64,000 nt of DNA from Variovorax paradoxus (GTDB lineage: Bacteria > Pseudomonadota > Gammaproteobacteria > Burkholderiales > Burkholderiaceae_C). The stretch covers positions 434,001-498,000 of the forward strand of contig CP063166.1 in the NCBI GenBank assembly GCA_016806145.1. The letters are read 5' to 3'. Shown one piece after another: positions 42,024 through 50,326 of the stretch; within the stretch, counting starts at the first letter, position 1; every line of letters begins with the position of its first letter. The notes beneath the pieces were generated by a model. It was given only the letters and a program-made list of their open reading frames with translations. It did no database searches and was not told where the DNA came from. Both the position numbers and the translations under genes were made by a program.

Positions 42024-42911
42024 ATGCCCGCGCCTCCTCCTTCCAACGGTCCGTCCTCCTTTCGCCGCGCACCCGCGCCGCAGTCCGCGCAGGCCTCGGC
42101 CGACGGCCCCATGCGGCTCAACAAGCGCATGGCCGAACTCAAGATCTGCTCGCGCCGCGAGGCCGACGAATGGATCGCCAACGGCTGGGTCAAGGTCAAC
42201 GGCAAGCCGGCCGAGATGGGCGTCAAGGTCACGCCCGCCGACCGCATCGAGATCGACAAGGCGGCCAAGGGCCAGCAGGCCAACCAGGTCACCATCCTCA
42301 TCAACAAGCCCATCGGCTACGTCAGCAGCCAGGCCGAGGACGGCCACGAGCCCGCGGTCACGCTGTTCACGCCCGCCAACCGCTGGGCCGAGGACAACGC
42401 GCGCTTCTTCTTCAACCCGCAGCAGCTGCGCGGCCTCGCGCCCTGCGGCCGGCTCGACATCGATTCCATCGGCCTGCTGGTGATGACGCAGGACGGCCGC
42501 GTCGCGCGCCAGCTGATCGGCGAGGACTCGACGATGGAGAAGGAGTACCTGGTGCGCGTGGCCTACCACGGCCTGGGCCAGCCCGCGCCCACCGGCCAGC
42601 TGGTGCGCATGGACGACGACGACCCGGTCACGACCAATGTGCAGGCCGTGTTCCCGCCCGCGATGCTCGCCAAGCTGCGCCATGGCCTGAGCCTCGACGG
42701 CCAGGCGCTCAAGCCCGCGCGCGTCGAATGGCAGAACCCCGAGCAGCTGCGCTTCGTGCTGACCGAAGGCAAGAAGCGCCAGATCCGCCGCATGTGCGAG
42801 CTGGTCGGCCTCAAGGTGGTGGGGCTCAAGCGCGTGCGCATCGGCAAGGTCATGCTCGGCAACCTGCCGCTGGGTCAATGGCGCTATCTGGCACCGCACG
42901 AGAAGTTCTGA
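42024..42911 (+). CDS. rluF: RluF-like 23S rRNA pseudouridine synthase
   Basis: RNA-modifying enzyme of 295 residues. An N-terminal S4 RNA-binding domain (RLNKRMAELKICSRREADEWI, about 31-51) is followed by the RsuA/RluF catalytic domain with Asp in CGRLDIDSIGLLV. The C-terminal EGKKRQIRRMCELVGLKVVGLKR and LPLGQWRYL match RluF better than RluB, which acts on U2604 of 23S rRNA. The first 30 residues are a Pro/Ser-rich tail. Divergent from nadM. Confidence 0.85.
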   Translation: MPAPPPSNGPSSFRRAPAPQSAQASADGPMRLNKRMAELKICSRREADEWIANGWVKVNGKPAEMGVKVTPADRIEIDKAAKGQQANQVTILINKPIGYVSSQAEDGHEPAVTLFTPANRWAEDNARFFFNPQQLRGLAPCGRLDIDSIGLLVMTQDGRVARQLIGEDSTMEKEYLVRVAYHGLGQPAPTGQLVRMDDDDPVTTNVQAVFPPAMLAKLRHGLSLDGQALKPARVEWQNPEQLRFVLTEGKKRQIRRMCELVGLKVVGLKRVRIGKVMLGNLPLGQWRYLAPHEKF

Positions 42912-44011
42912 GCCTGCGCGCGCTGAACCGCGCCACGCTGGCGCGGCAGATGTTGCTGGCGCGCCAGCGCCTGCCGGTGGCGCAGGCCATCGAGCGCCTC
43001 GCGGGGCTGCAGGCGCAGGCACCCAATCCGCCCTACGTCGGCCTCTGGAGCCGGCTCGAGGAGTTCCCGCGCGAAGCCCTGACCGAGGCGCTGCGCCGGC
43101 GCCGCGTGGTGCGCCTGTCGATGATGCGCGCGACCCTGCACCTGGTGAGCGCGCGCGATGCGCTGGCCTGGCGGCCGCTGCTCGATGCGGCGCATCAGCG
43201 CGGCCTGCTGGGCAATCACAAGCGCGCGCTCGAAGGCGTCGACCGTGCGCAGGCGCTGGCCATGGGCCGCGCACTGCTCGACGAGCGCGCACGCACCAGC
43301 ACCGAGCTCGGCCAGGCCTTGCTCGAACGCTGGCCGCGCAGCGAGCCGGCCTCGCTCGCCGGCCTGATCCGCAACAACCTGCCGCTGGTGCACCTGCCGC
43401 CCGCGGGCAGCTGGAATTCGCACCAGAACGCGCTGCTGCAGCGCCTCGGCAGCTGGCTCGGCAAGAACGAGGAAGAAGAGGGCAGTGCCACGCAGAACGA
43501 CCTGCTGCTGCGCTACCTCGCCGCCTTAGGTCCCGCGACCTTGGCCGATGCCGGCGCATGGTCGGGCCTCACGGGCTGGAAGGCCGTGGCCGAGCGGCTT
43601 GGTGCGCGGTTGCGCCGCTTCGAGGGCCCGCACGGCGAAACCCTGTTCGACCTGCCGCGCGCGCCGCGTCCCGACGAAGCGACGCCCGCGCCGCCGCGCC
43701 TGCTCGCCGAATGGGACAACCTGCTGCTCGCGCACGACGACCGCGCTCGCGTGCTCGACGAGGCGCATCGCCCGCGCGTGTTCACCGTCAACGGCATCGT
43801 GCGCGGCACGGTGCTGATCGACGGCTTCGTCGCGGGCACCTGGAAGATCGAGCGTGCGAAGGGCGCCGCCACCGCCGTGCTCGAACCCTTCGCGCGCTGG
43901 CCCAGGGCAGGGCGCGAGGGCGCCGAGCAGGAGGCGCTGCGCCTGCTGGCCTTCGCGGCCGAGGCGCCCGGCGAACGCCATGCGGTGCGCGTCGCGCGGC
44001 CCGTTGCCTGA
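42878..44011 (+). CDS. Winged-helix DNA-binding-domain protein (AlkX/YcaQ-related family)
   Basis: Protein of 377 residues with the LRALNRATLARQMLLARQRLPVAQAIERLAGLQAQAPNPPYVGLW start of the winged-helix DNA-binding-domain family, related to DNA glycosylases such as YcaQ. Further family segments are LSMMRATLHLVSARDALAWRPLL, AEWDNLLLAHDDRARVL and VNGIVRGTVLIDGFVAGTWKIER. The best start is the ATG at 42878, overlapping rluF by 34 bp; no other ATG lies close to the conserved N terminus. Catalytic activity is unproven. Confidence 0.78.
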   Translation: MALSGTAREVLSLRALNRATLARQMLLARQRLPVAQAIERLAGLQAQAPNPPYVGLWSRLEEFPREALTEALRRRRVVRLSMMRATLHLVSARDALAWRPLLDAAHQRGLLGNHKRALEGVDRAQALAMGRALLDERARTSTELGQALLERWPRSEPASLAGLIRNNLPLVHLPPAGSWNSHQNALLQRLGSWLGKNEEEEGSATQNDLLLRYLAALGPATLADAGAWSGLTGWKAVAERLGARLRRFEGPHGETLFDLPRAPRPDEATPAPPRLLAEWDNLLLAHDDRARVLDEAHRPRVFTVNGIVRGTVLIDGFVAGTWKIERAKGAATAVLEPFARWPRAGREGAEQEALRLLAFAAEAPGERHAVRVARPVA

Positions 44012-44043
44012 GCGGCGCCTGACCCCTTCGGCGCGCCCGGCGC

Positions 44044-44073
44044 CTAAGCACCGTCTAAGTATTCGCCCTTAGT
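44044..44073 (+). promoter_or_regulatory. 11-bp-period CTAAG repeats upstream of response regulator
   Basis: CTAAG occurs at 44044-44048 and 44055-44059, one helical turn apart, followed by the inverted form CTTAG at 44068-44072. Tandem half-sites with 11-bp spacing are typical operators of OmpR-family regulators (PmrA and QseB sites are of this kind), so autoregulation by the regulator encoded at 44207 is plausible. Confidence 0.45.
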
Positions 44074-44206
44074 CTGCGCCGCGGCGCAGGCACTACCGAT
44101 CATCCCGTTCGCGTGCTACCTTGCGGCCCGGACCCGATGCCCCCTGGCGCACGGCCGTGCCGCGGGGCGGTGCGGCGCTTTCTGCGTGAAATGAGGAGTC
44201 GCTGCG

Positions 44207-44863
44207 ATGCGCGTTCTGCTGGTGGAAGACGATGAAATGATCGGGCGCAGCCTGAAACAGGCGCTCGAGGGCGCGGGCTGGTCGGCCGACTGGGTGCGCG
44301 ACGGCGAGCTCGCGCAGAGCGCGCTCGGCGACGGCGGCTACACCTGCGTGCTGCTCGACCTGGGCCTGCCGCGCCAGGACGGCACCGAGGTGCTGCGCCG
44401 CGCGCGCGAACGCGGCGATGCCACGCCGGTGCTGGTGCTCACGGCGCGCGATGGCCTCGACGACCGCATCCACAGCCTCGACCTCGGCGCTGACGACTAC
44501 CTGCTCAAGCCCTTCGAATTCCGCGAGCTGCTCGCGCGCATGCGCGCCATCGTGCGCCGCCGCGACGGCGCCGCGCATTCGCTCGTGGGCAGCGGCGCGC
44601 TGCAGCTCGACCTCACGACGCGCGAGGTGGTGGTCAACGGCAACCGCGAGGCGCTGACCGCGCGCGAGTTCGCGCTGCTGCATGCGCTGCTCGAACGCCC
44701 GGGCGCGATCCTCTCGCGCGAGCAGCTCGAGAACCGCATCTACGGCTGGGGCGAGGAGGTCACGAGCAACGCGATCGACGTGCTGATCCACGGCATGCGC
44801 CGCAAGCTCGGCGCCGAGTCGATCCGCAACGTGCGCGGGCTCGGCTGGCGCGTGGCCGCGTGA
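44207..44863 (+). CDS. OmpR-family response regulator (QseB/PmrA-like)
   Basis: Response regulator of 218 residues. Receiver: acidic pair in VEDDEM, phospho-acceptor Asp51 (LLDLGLPRQDG), Thr in LTARDG, Lys in LLKPFEF. DNA-binding winged helix: LTAREFALLHALLERPGAILSREQLENRIYG through VRGLGWRVAA. It closely resembles QseB/PmrA-type regulators. The kinase start overlaps its stop (GTGA). Two small secreted proteins downstream share a promoter motif and may be targets. Confidence 0.92.
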   Translation: MRVLLVEDDEMIGRSLKQALEGAGWSADWVRDGELAQSALGDGGYTCVLLDLGLPRQDGTEVLRRARERGDATPVLVLTARDGLDDRIHSLDLGADDYLLKPFEFRELLARMRAIVRRRDGAAHSLVGSGALQLDLTTREVVVNGNREALTAREFALLHALLERPGAILSREQLENRIYGWGEEVTSNAIDVLIHGMRRKLGAESIRNVRGLGWRVAA

Positions 44864-46242
44864 GCGCCGGCACGGGCGGCTGGCGCCGGCCGCGCTCGCT
44901 GCGCACCCAGCTGCTGCTGTGGCTCATCACGCTGCACCTCGCGGCGGCGGTGCTCACGGCCTGGTTCTCGTTCCTGGCCTACGGCAACCTGGTGCACAAC
45001 GCGCTCGACGACCAGATGCGGCTGGTGGCCGAGTCGTACGCGGGCGGCGACCAGTCGCGCACGCCGCGCCTGCTGAACAGCGAGGCCGTGCTCGAGCGCG
45101 GCGCCTTCGTGGTGCAGATCTGGAGCCCCGACGGCAGCCGGCTGCTCAGCAGCTCCTGGCCCGACCTGCCGATGCCGCTGCAGCCGCGCCCGGGCTTCGG
45201 CGACCTGCGCACCGGGCCGCAGGCCTGGGCCCACTGGCGCGCCTTCACCGCCGAGCCCGGCACGCATGCCGACCAGCGGCGCGTGCAGGTGCTGCAGAAC
45301 GAGGACTACCGGCGCCGGCGTGCCCTGCGCCGCGCGCTGCTCGAGGGCCTGCCGATCACGCTGCTGCTGCCGGTGGCGCTGCTCGCGCTGTGGCTGATCG
45401 TCTCGGCCGCCTCGCGCTCGCTGCGCGCGGTGGCGCGCGACGTGGCCTCGCAGGACGAGCGCAGTCCCACCGACCTGCCGCTGGCGCGCGTGCCCGACGA
45501 GATCGCGCCGCTGGTCGCCTCCTTCAACCACCTGCTGGGCCGCGTGCGCAGCGCCTTCGCCACGCAGCGCCGCTTCGTGCAGGACGCCGCGCACGAGCTG
45601 CGCACGCCGATGGCCGCGATCGGCCTGCAGATCGAGAACCTGCGCGCCCACATCCCGGCCGGCGAGGCCACCGAGCGCTTCGTGCAGCTCGAGGCCGGCG
45701 TGACGCGCGCGCAGCACCTGATCGAGCAGCTGCTGAGCCTCTCGCGCCAGGACGCGCCGCGCCGCGCGACGGCGCGCGAGGCGGTCGACATCGAGGTGCT
45801 GCTGCGCGAGAGCGTGAGCCAGCTCATGGTGCTGGCCGATGCGCGCCGGGTCGACGTGGGCTTCGAGGGCAGCATCGCGCCGGTGGTGTTCGCGCCCGCG
45901 GCCGAGCTGCGCAGCGTGTTCGACAACCTGATCGACAACGCGCTGCGCTATGCGCCCGAAGGCGGCGTGGTCGACGTGAAGCTGCACGCGGTCGACGGCC
46001 ATGGCGTGGTGGACGTGCTCGACAACGGGCCGGGCATTCCGGACGATGCGATGGCGCGCGTGTTCGACCGCTTCTTCCGCGTGCCGGGCGCGGCCGCCGG
46101 CGGCAGCGGCCTGGGGCTCGCGATCGCGCGCACCGCGGCCGAGCGCAACGGGCTGCGCATCGAGCTCAGCAACCGCGAGCACGGGCGCGGCCTGCGCGCG
46201 CGCGTGCACCTGCCGGCCGAGCCCGAGGCGGACAAGCCGTAG
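44860..46242 (+). CDS. Sensor histidine kinase (QseC-like)
   Basis: Membrane kinase of 460 residues starting at a GTG that overlaps the regulator stop. Topology: TM1 about 20-42, a periplasmic domain of some 120 residues, TM2 about 163-184, a HAMP-like linker, then the kinase core with His245 in VQDAAHELRTPMAAIG, N-box NLIDNALRYAPEGG and G-boxes DNGPGIPDD and GGSGLGLAIARTAAE. The periplasmic stimulus is unknown; relatives sense cations, pH or catecholamine-like signals. Confidence 0.93.
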   Translation: MSAGTGGWRRPRSLRTQLLLWLITLHLAAAVLTAWFSFLAYGNLVHNALDDQMRLVAESYAGGDQSRTPRLLNSEAVLERGAFVVQIWSPDGSRLLSSSWPDLPMPLQPRPGFGDLRTGPQAWAHWRAFTAEPGTHADQRRVQVLQNEDYRRRRALRRALLEGLPITLLLPVALLALWLIVSAASRSLRAVARDVASQDERSPTDLPLARVPDEIAPLVASFNHLLGRVRSAFATQRRFVQDAAHELRTPMAAIGLQIENLRAHIPAGEATERFVQLEAGVTRAQHLIEQLLSLSRQDAPRRATAREAVDIEVLLRESVSQLMVLADARRVDVGFEGSIAPVVFAPAAELRSVFDNLIDNALRYAPEGGVVDVKLHAVDGHGVVDVLDNGPGIPDDAMARVFDRFFRVPGAAAGGSGLGLAIARTAAERNGLRIELSNREHGRGLRARVHLPAEPEADKP

Positions 46243-46266
46243 CGGGCCCTCACGCGCCGCGAAGTT

Positions 46267-46303
46267 TTTGCTCAGCCCCTGCTGAGACTCGCGGCCTAGA
46301 GTG
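46267..46303 (+). promoter_or_regulatory. Shared promoter motif copy 1 (TTTRCTCA-N22-TAGAGTG)
   Basis: TTTGCTCA at 46267-46274 and TAGAGTG at 46297-46303. The same two blocks with the same 22-bp spacing occur before the next small secreted protein at 46801-46837. TAGAGT may be the -10 element. Confidence 0.45.
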
Positions 46304-46365
46304 ATCTCCAGGGCCGAGGGGCCGCATGTCGCGGCCATCGCGAGCCCGCATTCAAGGAGTTCGCC

Positions 46366-46704
46366 ATGCAGATCGCATTCTTTTCTTCGCGTCGGTTCGC
46401 CCTCATCGCGGCCGCCGGCGCCGTGGTGGCGCTGGCACCGATGGTGGCCGCGCAGGCCGACGAGGCCGACGGTTCCGAGCACGCGCTGCAGTTCCAGTCG
46501 CAGCGCTCGCGCGCCGACTTCGCGCGCGACGCCGCCCAGGCCACGCAGACCGCGACCGCCTCGCCGATGCTGTCGCAGGAGACCGCGCCGCCGATGGAGC
46601 GCGCGCAGCCGGGGCTCACGCGCGACAGCGTCAGCGCGCTCGCGGCGCAGGCCGAGCGCGAGGGGCGCATTCCGTACGGCGAGGTGGGCGCGGCCGGCGA
46701 ATGA
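46366..46704 (+). CDS. Small secreted DUF4148-like protein
   Basis: Exported protein of 112 residues. Signal peptide to about residue 31 (MVAAQA), a Gln/Ala/Arg-rich middle, and a C-terminal LTRDSVSALAAQAEREGRIPYGE segment that resembles DUF4148. It lies 123 bp after the histidine kinase gene with a promoter motif shared with the next gene. Function unknown; plausibly an output of the adjacent two-component system. Confidence 0.7.
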   Translation: MQIAFFSSRRFALIAAAGAVVALAPMVAAQADEADGSEHALQFQSQRSRADFARDAAQATQTATASPMLSQETAPPMERAQPGLTRDSVSALAAQAEREGRIPYGEVGAAGE

Positions 46705-46800
46705 ATGAATGCCTTCGTGCCAGCCGGCGCGGAGCGATGTCAGAAATTCGTTGAACGTCGGCGAAGCGGCGCGCAACGCCCGCTAAGGCTCGCGTAACTC

Positions 46801-46837
46801 TTTACTCACGCTGCCCTCAGTCGGCCTGCATAGAGTG
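46801..46837 (+). promoter_or_regulatory. Shared promoter motif copy 2 (TTTRCTCA-N22-TAGAGTG)
   Basis: TTTACTCA at 46801-46808 and TAGAGTG at 46831-46837, spacing identical to copy 1. Just upstream, CTAAG (46784) is followed 11 bp later by GTAAC, a partial match to the CTAAG repeats before the regulator gene. Confidence 0.45.
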
Positions 46838-46908
46838 CGTCCAGGCCTGCCGCGCGCCCGTCGGCGCCGGCACGAGGCCGGGGACAACCTGTGACCAGGA
46901 GAACACGC

Positions 46909-47250
46909 ATGCGCACTTCTTTCAAGCTTCTCGCCGTCGCCTCCTTCGCCGCGTTCGCGGCGACGGGCGCCATCACCGCATCGGCCCAGGAAAAGATGGA
47001 CGGTTCGGACTACCACCCGCTGCAGATGAACTCGCCCGCCAGCGCCGACATCCAGGCAGCGGCCATGGCCGCCGCGCGTCCGAGCGGCACCGAGTCCATC
47101 GGCCAGTCGACCAGCGCGCCCGCGATGAATTCGGTGACGCCGGTGTCGGACATCCAGGCCGGCGCCTATGCGGCCTCGCATCCGAGCGGCACCGAGTCGA
47201 TCGGCCAGTCGACCTCGGCGCCGCTGGTGAAGTCGGCCACCGGCAGCTGA
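46909..47250 (+). CDS. Small secreted protein with a 34-residue internal duplication
   Basis: Exported protein of 113 residues with a signal peptide to about residue 26 (ITASA). The mature part consists largely of two tandem copies of a 34-residue unit, each containing DIQA.A.AA..PSGTESIGQ and STSAP (DNA period 102 bp, 47041-47247). No family is recognised. The ATG at 46909 follows AGGAGAACACGC; a GTG at 46891 is less likely. Promoter motif shared with the preceding small protein. Confidence 0.72.
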   Translation: MRTSFKLLAVASFAAFAATGAITASAQEKMDGSDYHPLQMNSPASADIQAAAMAAARPSGTESIGQSTSAPAMNSVTPVSDIQAGAYAASHPSGTESIGQSTSAPLVKSATGS

Positions 47251-47276
47251 GCGACCCGCGCCTCGGCGCCATGAGA

Positions 47277-47308
47277 AAAGGGGAGGCAGCGATGCCTCCC
47301 CTTTCGTC
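47277..47308. terminator. Bidirectional terminator between small protein gene and aqpZ
   Basis: AAAGGGGAGGCA (47277-47288), loop GCGA, TGCCTCCCCTTT (47293-47304): a perfect 12-bp stem flanked by A-run and T-rich tail, positioned between convergent genes. Confidence 0.9.
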
Positions 47309-47325
47309 GTTTGCGCGCCGCGCGT

Positions 47326-48066
47326 TCAGTGCGTGCTGTCGCCGCTTCCGCTGCCGCCGTTGCCGCGCAGCCGCAGCCCGCGGTAGATCAGCGCGCCGAT
47401 CAGGGCGCCCACGATCGGCGCCAGCCAGAACAGCCACAGCTGCTCGATCGCATAGACCGGGCCGAACAGCGCCACGCCGGTGCTGCGCGCGGGGTTCACC
47501 GAGGTGTTGGTGACGGGGATCGAGACCAGGTGGATCAGCGTGAGGCACAGGCCGATGGTCAGGCCCGCGAAGTTCTGCGCCGCGCGGCGGCCGGTGGCGC
47601 CGAGGATCACGACCAGGAAAACGGCCGTGAGCACCACCTCGATCAGCAGCGCCGACATCAGGTTGTAGCCGCCGGGCGAATGCTCGCCGTAGCCGTTGGT
47701 GGCGAAGCCGCCGAGCTGCGCGCCGGCCTTGCCGCTGGCGATCAGGTAGAGCAGGCCGCCGGCGGCGATCGCGCCCAGCAGCTGCGCCACGATGTAGGCC
47801 GCGAGCTGCGCCGGGTGGAAGCGCCCGGCCGCGGCGAGGCCGATCGAGACCGCGGGGTTGAAGTGCCCGCCCGAGATCGGGCCGAGCGCGTAGGCGCCGG
47901 TCAGCACCGTGAGGCCGAAGGCCAGCGCGACGCCCGCGAAGCCGATGCCCAGTTCCGGAAAGCCCGCCGCGAGCACCGCGCTGCCGCAGCCGCCGAAGGT
48001 GAGCCAGAAGGTGCCGATGAATTCGGCGGTCCATTTCTGCGGTGCACTGAAGTCCCTGCGTTCCAT
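47326..48066 (-). CDS. aqpZ: Aquaporin Z
   Basis: Water channel of 246 residues with six membrane spans. Both pore motifs are present: GGHFNPAVS in the first half and NTSVNPARS in the second. The aromatic/arginine filter is consistent with a water-specific pore (Phe near TM2, Arg after the second NPA), and [23 protein letters not shown] opens the protein. The ATG at 48066 was chosen over upstream in-frame codons that add a non-hydrophobic basic leader. The C terminus is Gly/Ser-rich. Confidence 0.96.
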   Translation of the reverse strand: MERRDFSAPQKWTAEFIGTFWLTFGGCGSAVLAAGFPELGIGFAGVALAFGLTVLTGAYALGPISGGHFNPAVSIGLAAAGRFHPAQLAAYIVAQLLGAIAAGGLLYLIASGKAGAQLGGFATNGYGEHSPGGYNLMSALLIEVVLTAVFLVVILGATGRRAAQNFAGLTIGLCLTLIHLVSIPVTNTSVNPARSTGVALFGPVYAIEQLWLFWLAPIVGALIGALIYRGLRLRGNGGSGSGDSTH

Positions 48067-48204
48067 GTTCGATTTCCTCTCTTTTGATGTTCTGGATGCC
48101 AACGAAAACGCCGGGGAGACCCGGCGCGCGCGGATTCTGAAACGGGAAAGGAAGAGGAAGGCGTCGGGTGCCCGCACCGGATCGGGCAAGGCGGGCAACT
48201 GTTC

Positions 48205-48234
48205 ACGAAAACGCCGCGGTTTTCCGCGCGGCGC
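48205..48234 (-). terminator. Terminator candidate after the MDR dehydrogenase gene
   Basis: On the minus strand GCCGCGCGG-AAAA-CCGCGGC is followed by GTTTTCG, 16 bp past the dehydrogenase stop. The stem has one bulged position. Confidence 0.5.
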
Positions 48235-48249
48235 CGGGGCCGCGCGGCT

Positions 48250-49257
48250 TCAGGGCGTCACGACGATCTTGCCGAAGGCGCCGCGCGCGAGGTGGTCGAG
48301 CGCCCGCGGCAGCGCGTCGAAGCCGTAGCTGGCGGCGATCGCGGGGCGCAGGCCGTTGGCGTCGACGGCGCGCACGAGGTCCTCGAGCGCGCGCCGGTGG
48401 CCCACGCCGATGCCCTGCACCGTGACGCGGCCCAGCACGAGGCCGTAGAACGAGGCGTCGAGCGTCGTGCCCTCGAGCATGCCGATGACCGACACCCGCG
48501 CGCCCTGGGCGCAGGCCTGCAGCGAGCGGTCGAGGTTGGGCCCGCTCGCGAGCTCGAGCACGTGCTCGGCGCCGCGCCCGCCGGTCAGGCGCCGCACCTC
48601 GGCGGGCCAGTCGCTGTCGCGCGCCAGCACGTGGCTGGCGCCGAGGGCGCGCGCGGCCTCGTGCTTGTCGGCGCTGCCCGACACCACGATGGCCCGCGCC
48701 CCATGCAGCCGCGCGATCTGCAGCCCGAACAGCGCCACGCCGCCGGTGCCGTGGATCAGCACCGTCTGGCCCGCGCGCAGCGCGCCGAGCTCGGCCAGCG
48801 CGAACCAGGCCGTGAGCCCGGCGCAGGGCAGGGTGCTGGCCTCGGCCAGCGAGAGCGACGCGGGCGCGGCCACGGCCGCCTCGGCGTCGATGACCACGTG
48901 CGAGGCCAGCATGCCCGGCCCGGGGCCGCCCGCGGGCACGGCATGGGCGGGCCAGTGGTGGTCGATCCAGCCGTTCCAGAAGGTGTTGATCACGCGCTCG
49001 CCGGGCACGAAGCGGCGCACGCCGTCGCCGACCGCCTCGACCGTGCCCGCCATGTCCGAGCCCGGCGTGAACGGCAGCGCGAGCGGCATGCCCATGCCGT
49101 CCTCGGTCATCAGCAGGTCGCGGTAGTTGAGCGCGACCGCGCCGACGCGCACCAGGATCTGGCCGGGGCCGGGCGCGGGCAAGGGCGCCCGGACCTGTTC
49201 GAGATGGGCGCGGCCGTAGGCGGGAAGTTGCCAGCGGCGCAGGGTGGTTTCGGGCAT
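48250..49257 (-). CDS. Zinc-type alcohol dehydrogenase-like oxidoreductase (MDR family)
   Basis: NAD(P)-dependent dehydrogenase of 335 residues. The GroES-like N domain (VRVGAVALNYRDLLMTEDGMG, then PGSDMAGTVEAVGDGV) and Rossmann domain (VLIHGTGGVALFGLQIARLHGA) are complete. The catalytic zinc Cys is replaced by Asn-Tyr-Arg-Asp in the NYRDLL motif, as in the quinone reductase-like branch. It is divergent from, and probably controlled by, the LysR regulator at 49356. Substrate unknown. Confidence 0.87.
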   Translation of the reverse strand: MPETTLRRWQLPAYGRAHLEQVRAPLPAPGPGQILVRVGAVALNYRDLLMTEDGMGMPLALPFTPGSDMAGTVEAVGDGVRRFVPGERVINTFWNGWIDHHWPAHAVPAGGPGPGMLASHVVIDAEAAVAAPASLSLAEASTLPCAGLTAWFALAELGALRAGQTVLIHGTGGVALFGLQIARLHGARAIVVSGSADKHEAARALGASHVLARDSDWPAEVRRLTGGRGAEHVLELASGPNLDRSLQACAQGARVSVIGMLEGTTLDASFYGLVLGRVTVQGIGVGHRRALEDLVRAVDANGLRPAIAASYGFDALPRALDHLARGAFGKIVVTP

Positions 49258-49282
49258 GAAGGGCCTCCGCGAAAAGAAGAAG

Positions 49283-49309
49283 GCCTGATGCTATTGACGC
49301 TCATCAGGC
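49283..49309. promoter_or_regulatory. LysR-type operator with embedded promoter
   Basis: GCCTGATG (49283-49290) and CATCAGGC (49302-49309) form a perfect 8-bp dyad separated by 11 bp, containing the T-N11-A signature of LysR-family sites. It sits in the 98-bp gap between the divergent dehydrogenase and LysR genes. TTGACG lies inside the spacer and GATAAT follows at 49320. Confidence 0.65.
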
Positions 49310-49355
49310 GTCGGTGGTGGATAATTTTCCGAGATTTGTTGCCTGAAATTCGCCA

Positions 49356-50264
49356 ATGAGCCAGCGCCTGCAAGGGATCGAGGAATTCGTCGCTGCCGTC
49401 GAGGCCGGCAGCTTCGCGCTCGCCGCACAGCGCCTGCACGTCACGCGCTCGGCGGTCGCCAAGAGCATCGCGCGGCTCGAGGCGCGGCTGCACACGCGGC
49501 TGTTCCTGCGCACCACGCGCAGCCAGAGCCTCACCCAGGAGGGCCATGGCTACTACGAGCGCTGCCGCAATGCGCTGGCCGAGCTCGAGGCCGCCGAGGC
49601 CCTGGCCGACGCGGCGCGCAGCACGGCCTCGGGCGTGGTGCGGGTCAGCATGCCGGCCATGCTCGGGCGGCTCAAGATCGGGCCGCTGCTGCTGGCGCTG
49701 GCGCGCCGGCATCCGCGGCTCTCGCTCGAACTGGGCTTCAGCGACCGCCTCGTCGACCTCGCGGAGGAGGGGCTCGATCTCGCGATCCGCAGTGGCGATC
49801 TCGGCGACAGCACGGCGCTGGTCGCGCGCCTCGTGGGCATGCAGTGGATGGTGCTGTGCGCCGCGCCGTCCTACCTGGCCGAGCGCGGCCGTCCGCAAGG
49901 CATCGAGGACCTGAAGCCGCCGCACGAGGCGGTGCTCTATGCGCGCGACGGCGCGGCCTCGGCCTGGCGCTTCCATGCCGGCGATCGCGTCGCCGAGGTG
50001 CTGCTGCCGGCGCGGTTGCGCTGCGACAGCGCCGAGGTGCTGCTCGAGGCCGCCATCGGCGGCATGGGGCTCGCGCGGCTGCCGGCCTGGCTCGCGGCCG
50101 AGGCGCTGGCGGCCGGCACCCTGGTGCGGGTGTTCGACGAGCCGCGGCCCTTCGGCTTCGCGCTGCACGTGATCCGCGCGCGCAGCCGCTACCTGCCGCT
50201 GAAGACGCGCGTGGTGATCGACTGGCTGGCCGAGCATCTTCCGCCGCTGCTGGCAACCGACTGA
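49356..50264 (+). CDS. LysR-family transcriptional regulator
   Basis: LysR-type regulator of 302 residues. The N-terminal helix-turn-helix reads FVAAVEAGSFALAAQRLHVTRSAVAKSIARLEARL (about 9-43). The effector domain starts near GVVRVSMPAMLGRLKIGP and ends with a cofactor-binding fold. It is divergently transcribed from the MDR dehydrogenase with a good operator between them, the usual arrangement for a LysR regulator and its target. Confidence 0.93.
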   Translation: MSQRLQGIEEFVAAVEAGSFALAAQRLHVTRSAVAKSIARLEARLHTRLFLRTTRSQSLTQEGHGYYERCRNALAELEAAEALADAARSTASGVVRVSMPAMLGRLKIGPLLLALARRHPRLSLELGFSDRLVDLAEEGLDLAIRSGDLGDSTALVARLVGMQWMVLCAAPSYLAERGRPQGIEDLKPPHEAVLYARDGAASAWRFHAGDRVAEVLLPARLRCDSAEVLLEAAIGGMGLARLPAWLAAEALAAGTLVRVFDEPRPFGFALHVIRARSRYLPLKTRVVIDWLAEHLPPLLATD

Positions 50265-50326
50265 ACCCTGTCGGCGCCCGCGCGCGCCGGCGCTATCCTG
50301 GGCGCCAGCCCCCGAGGAGATCCCCC

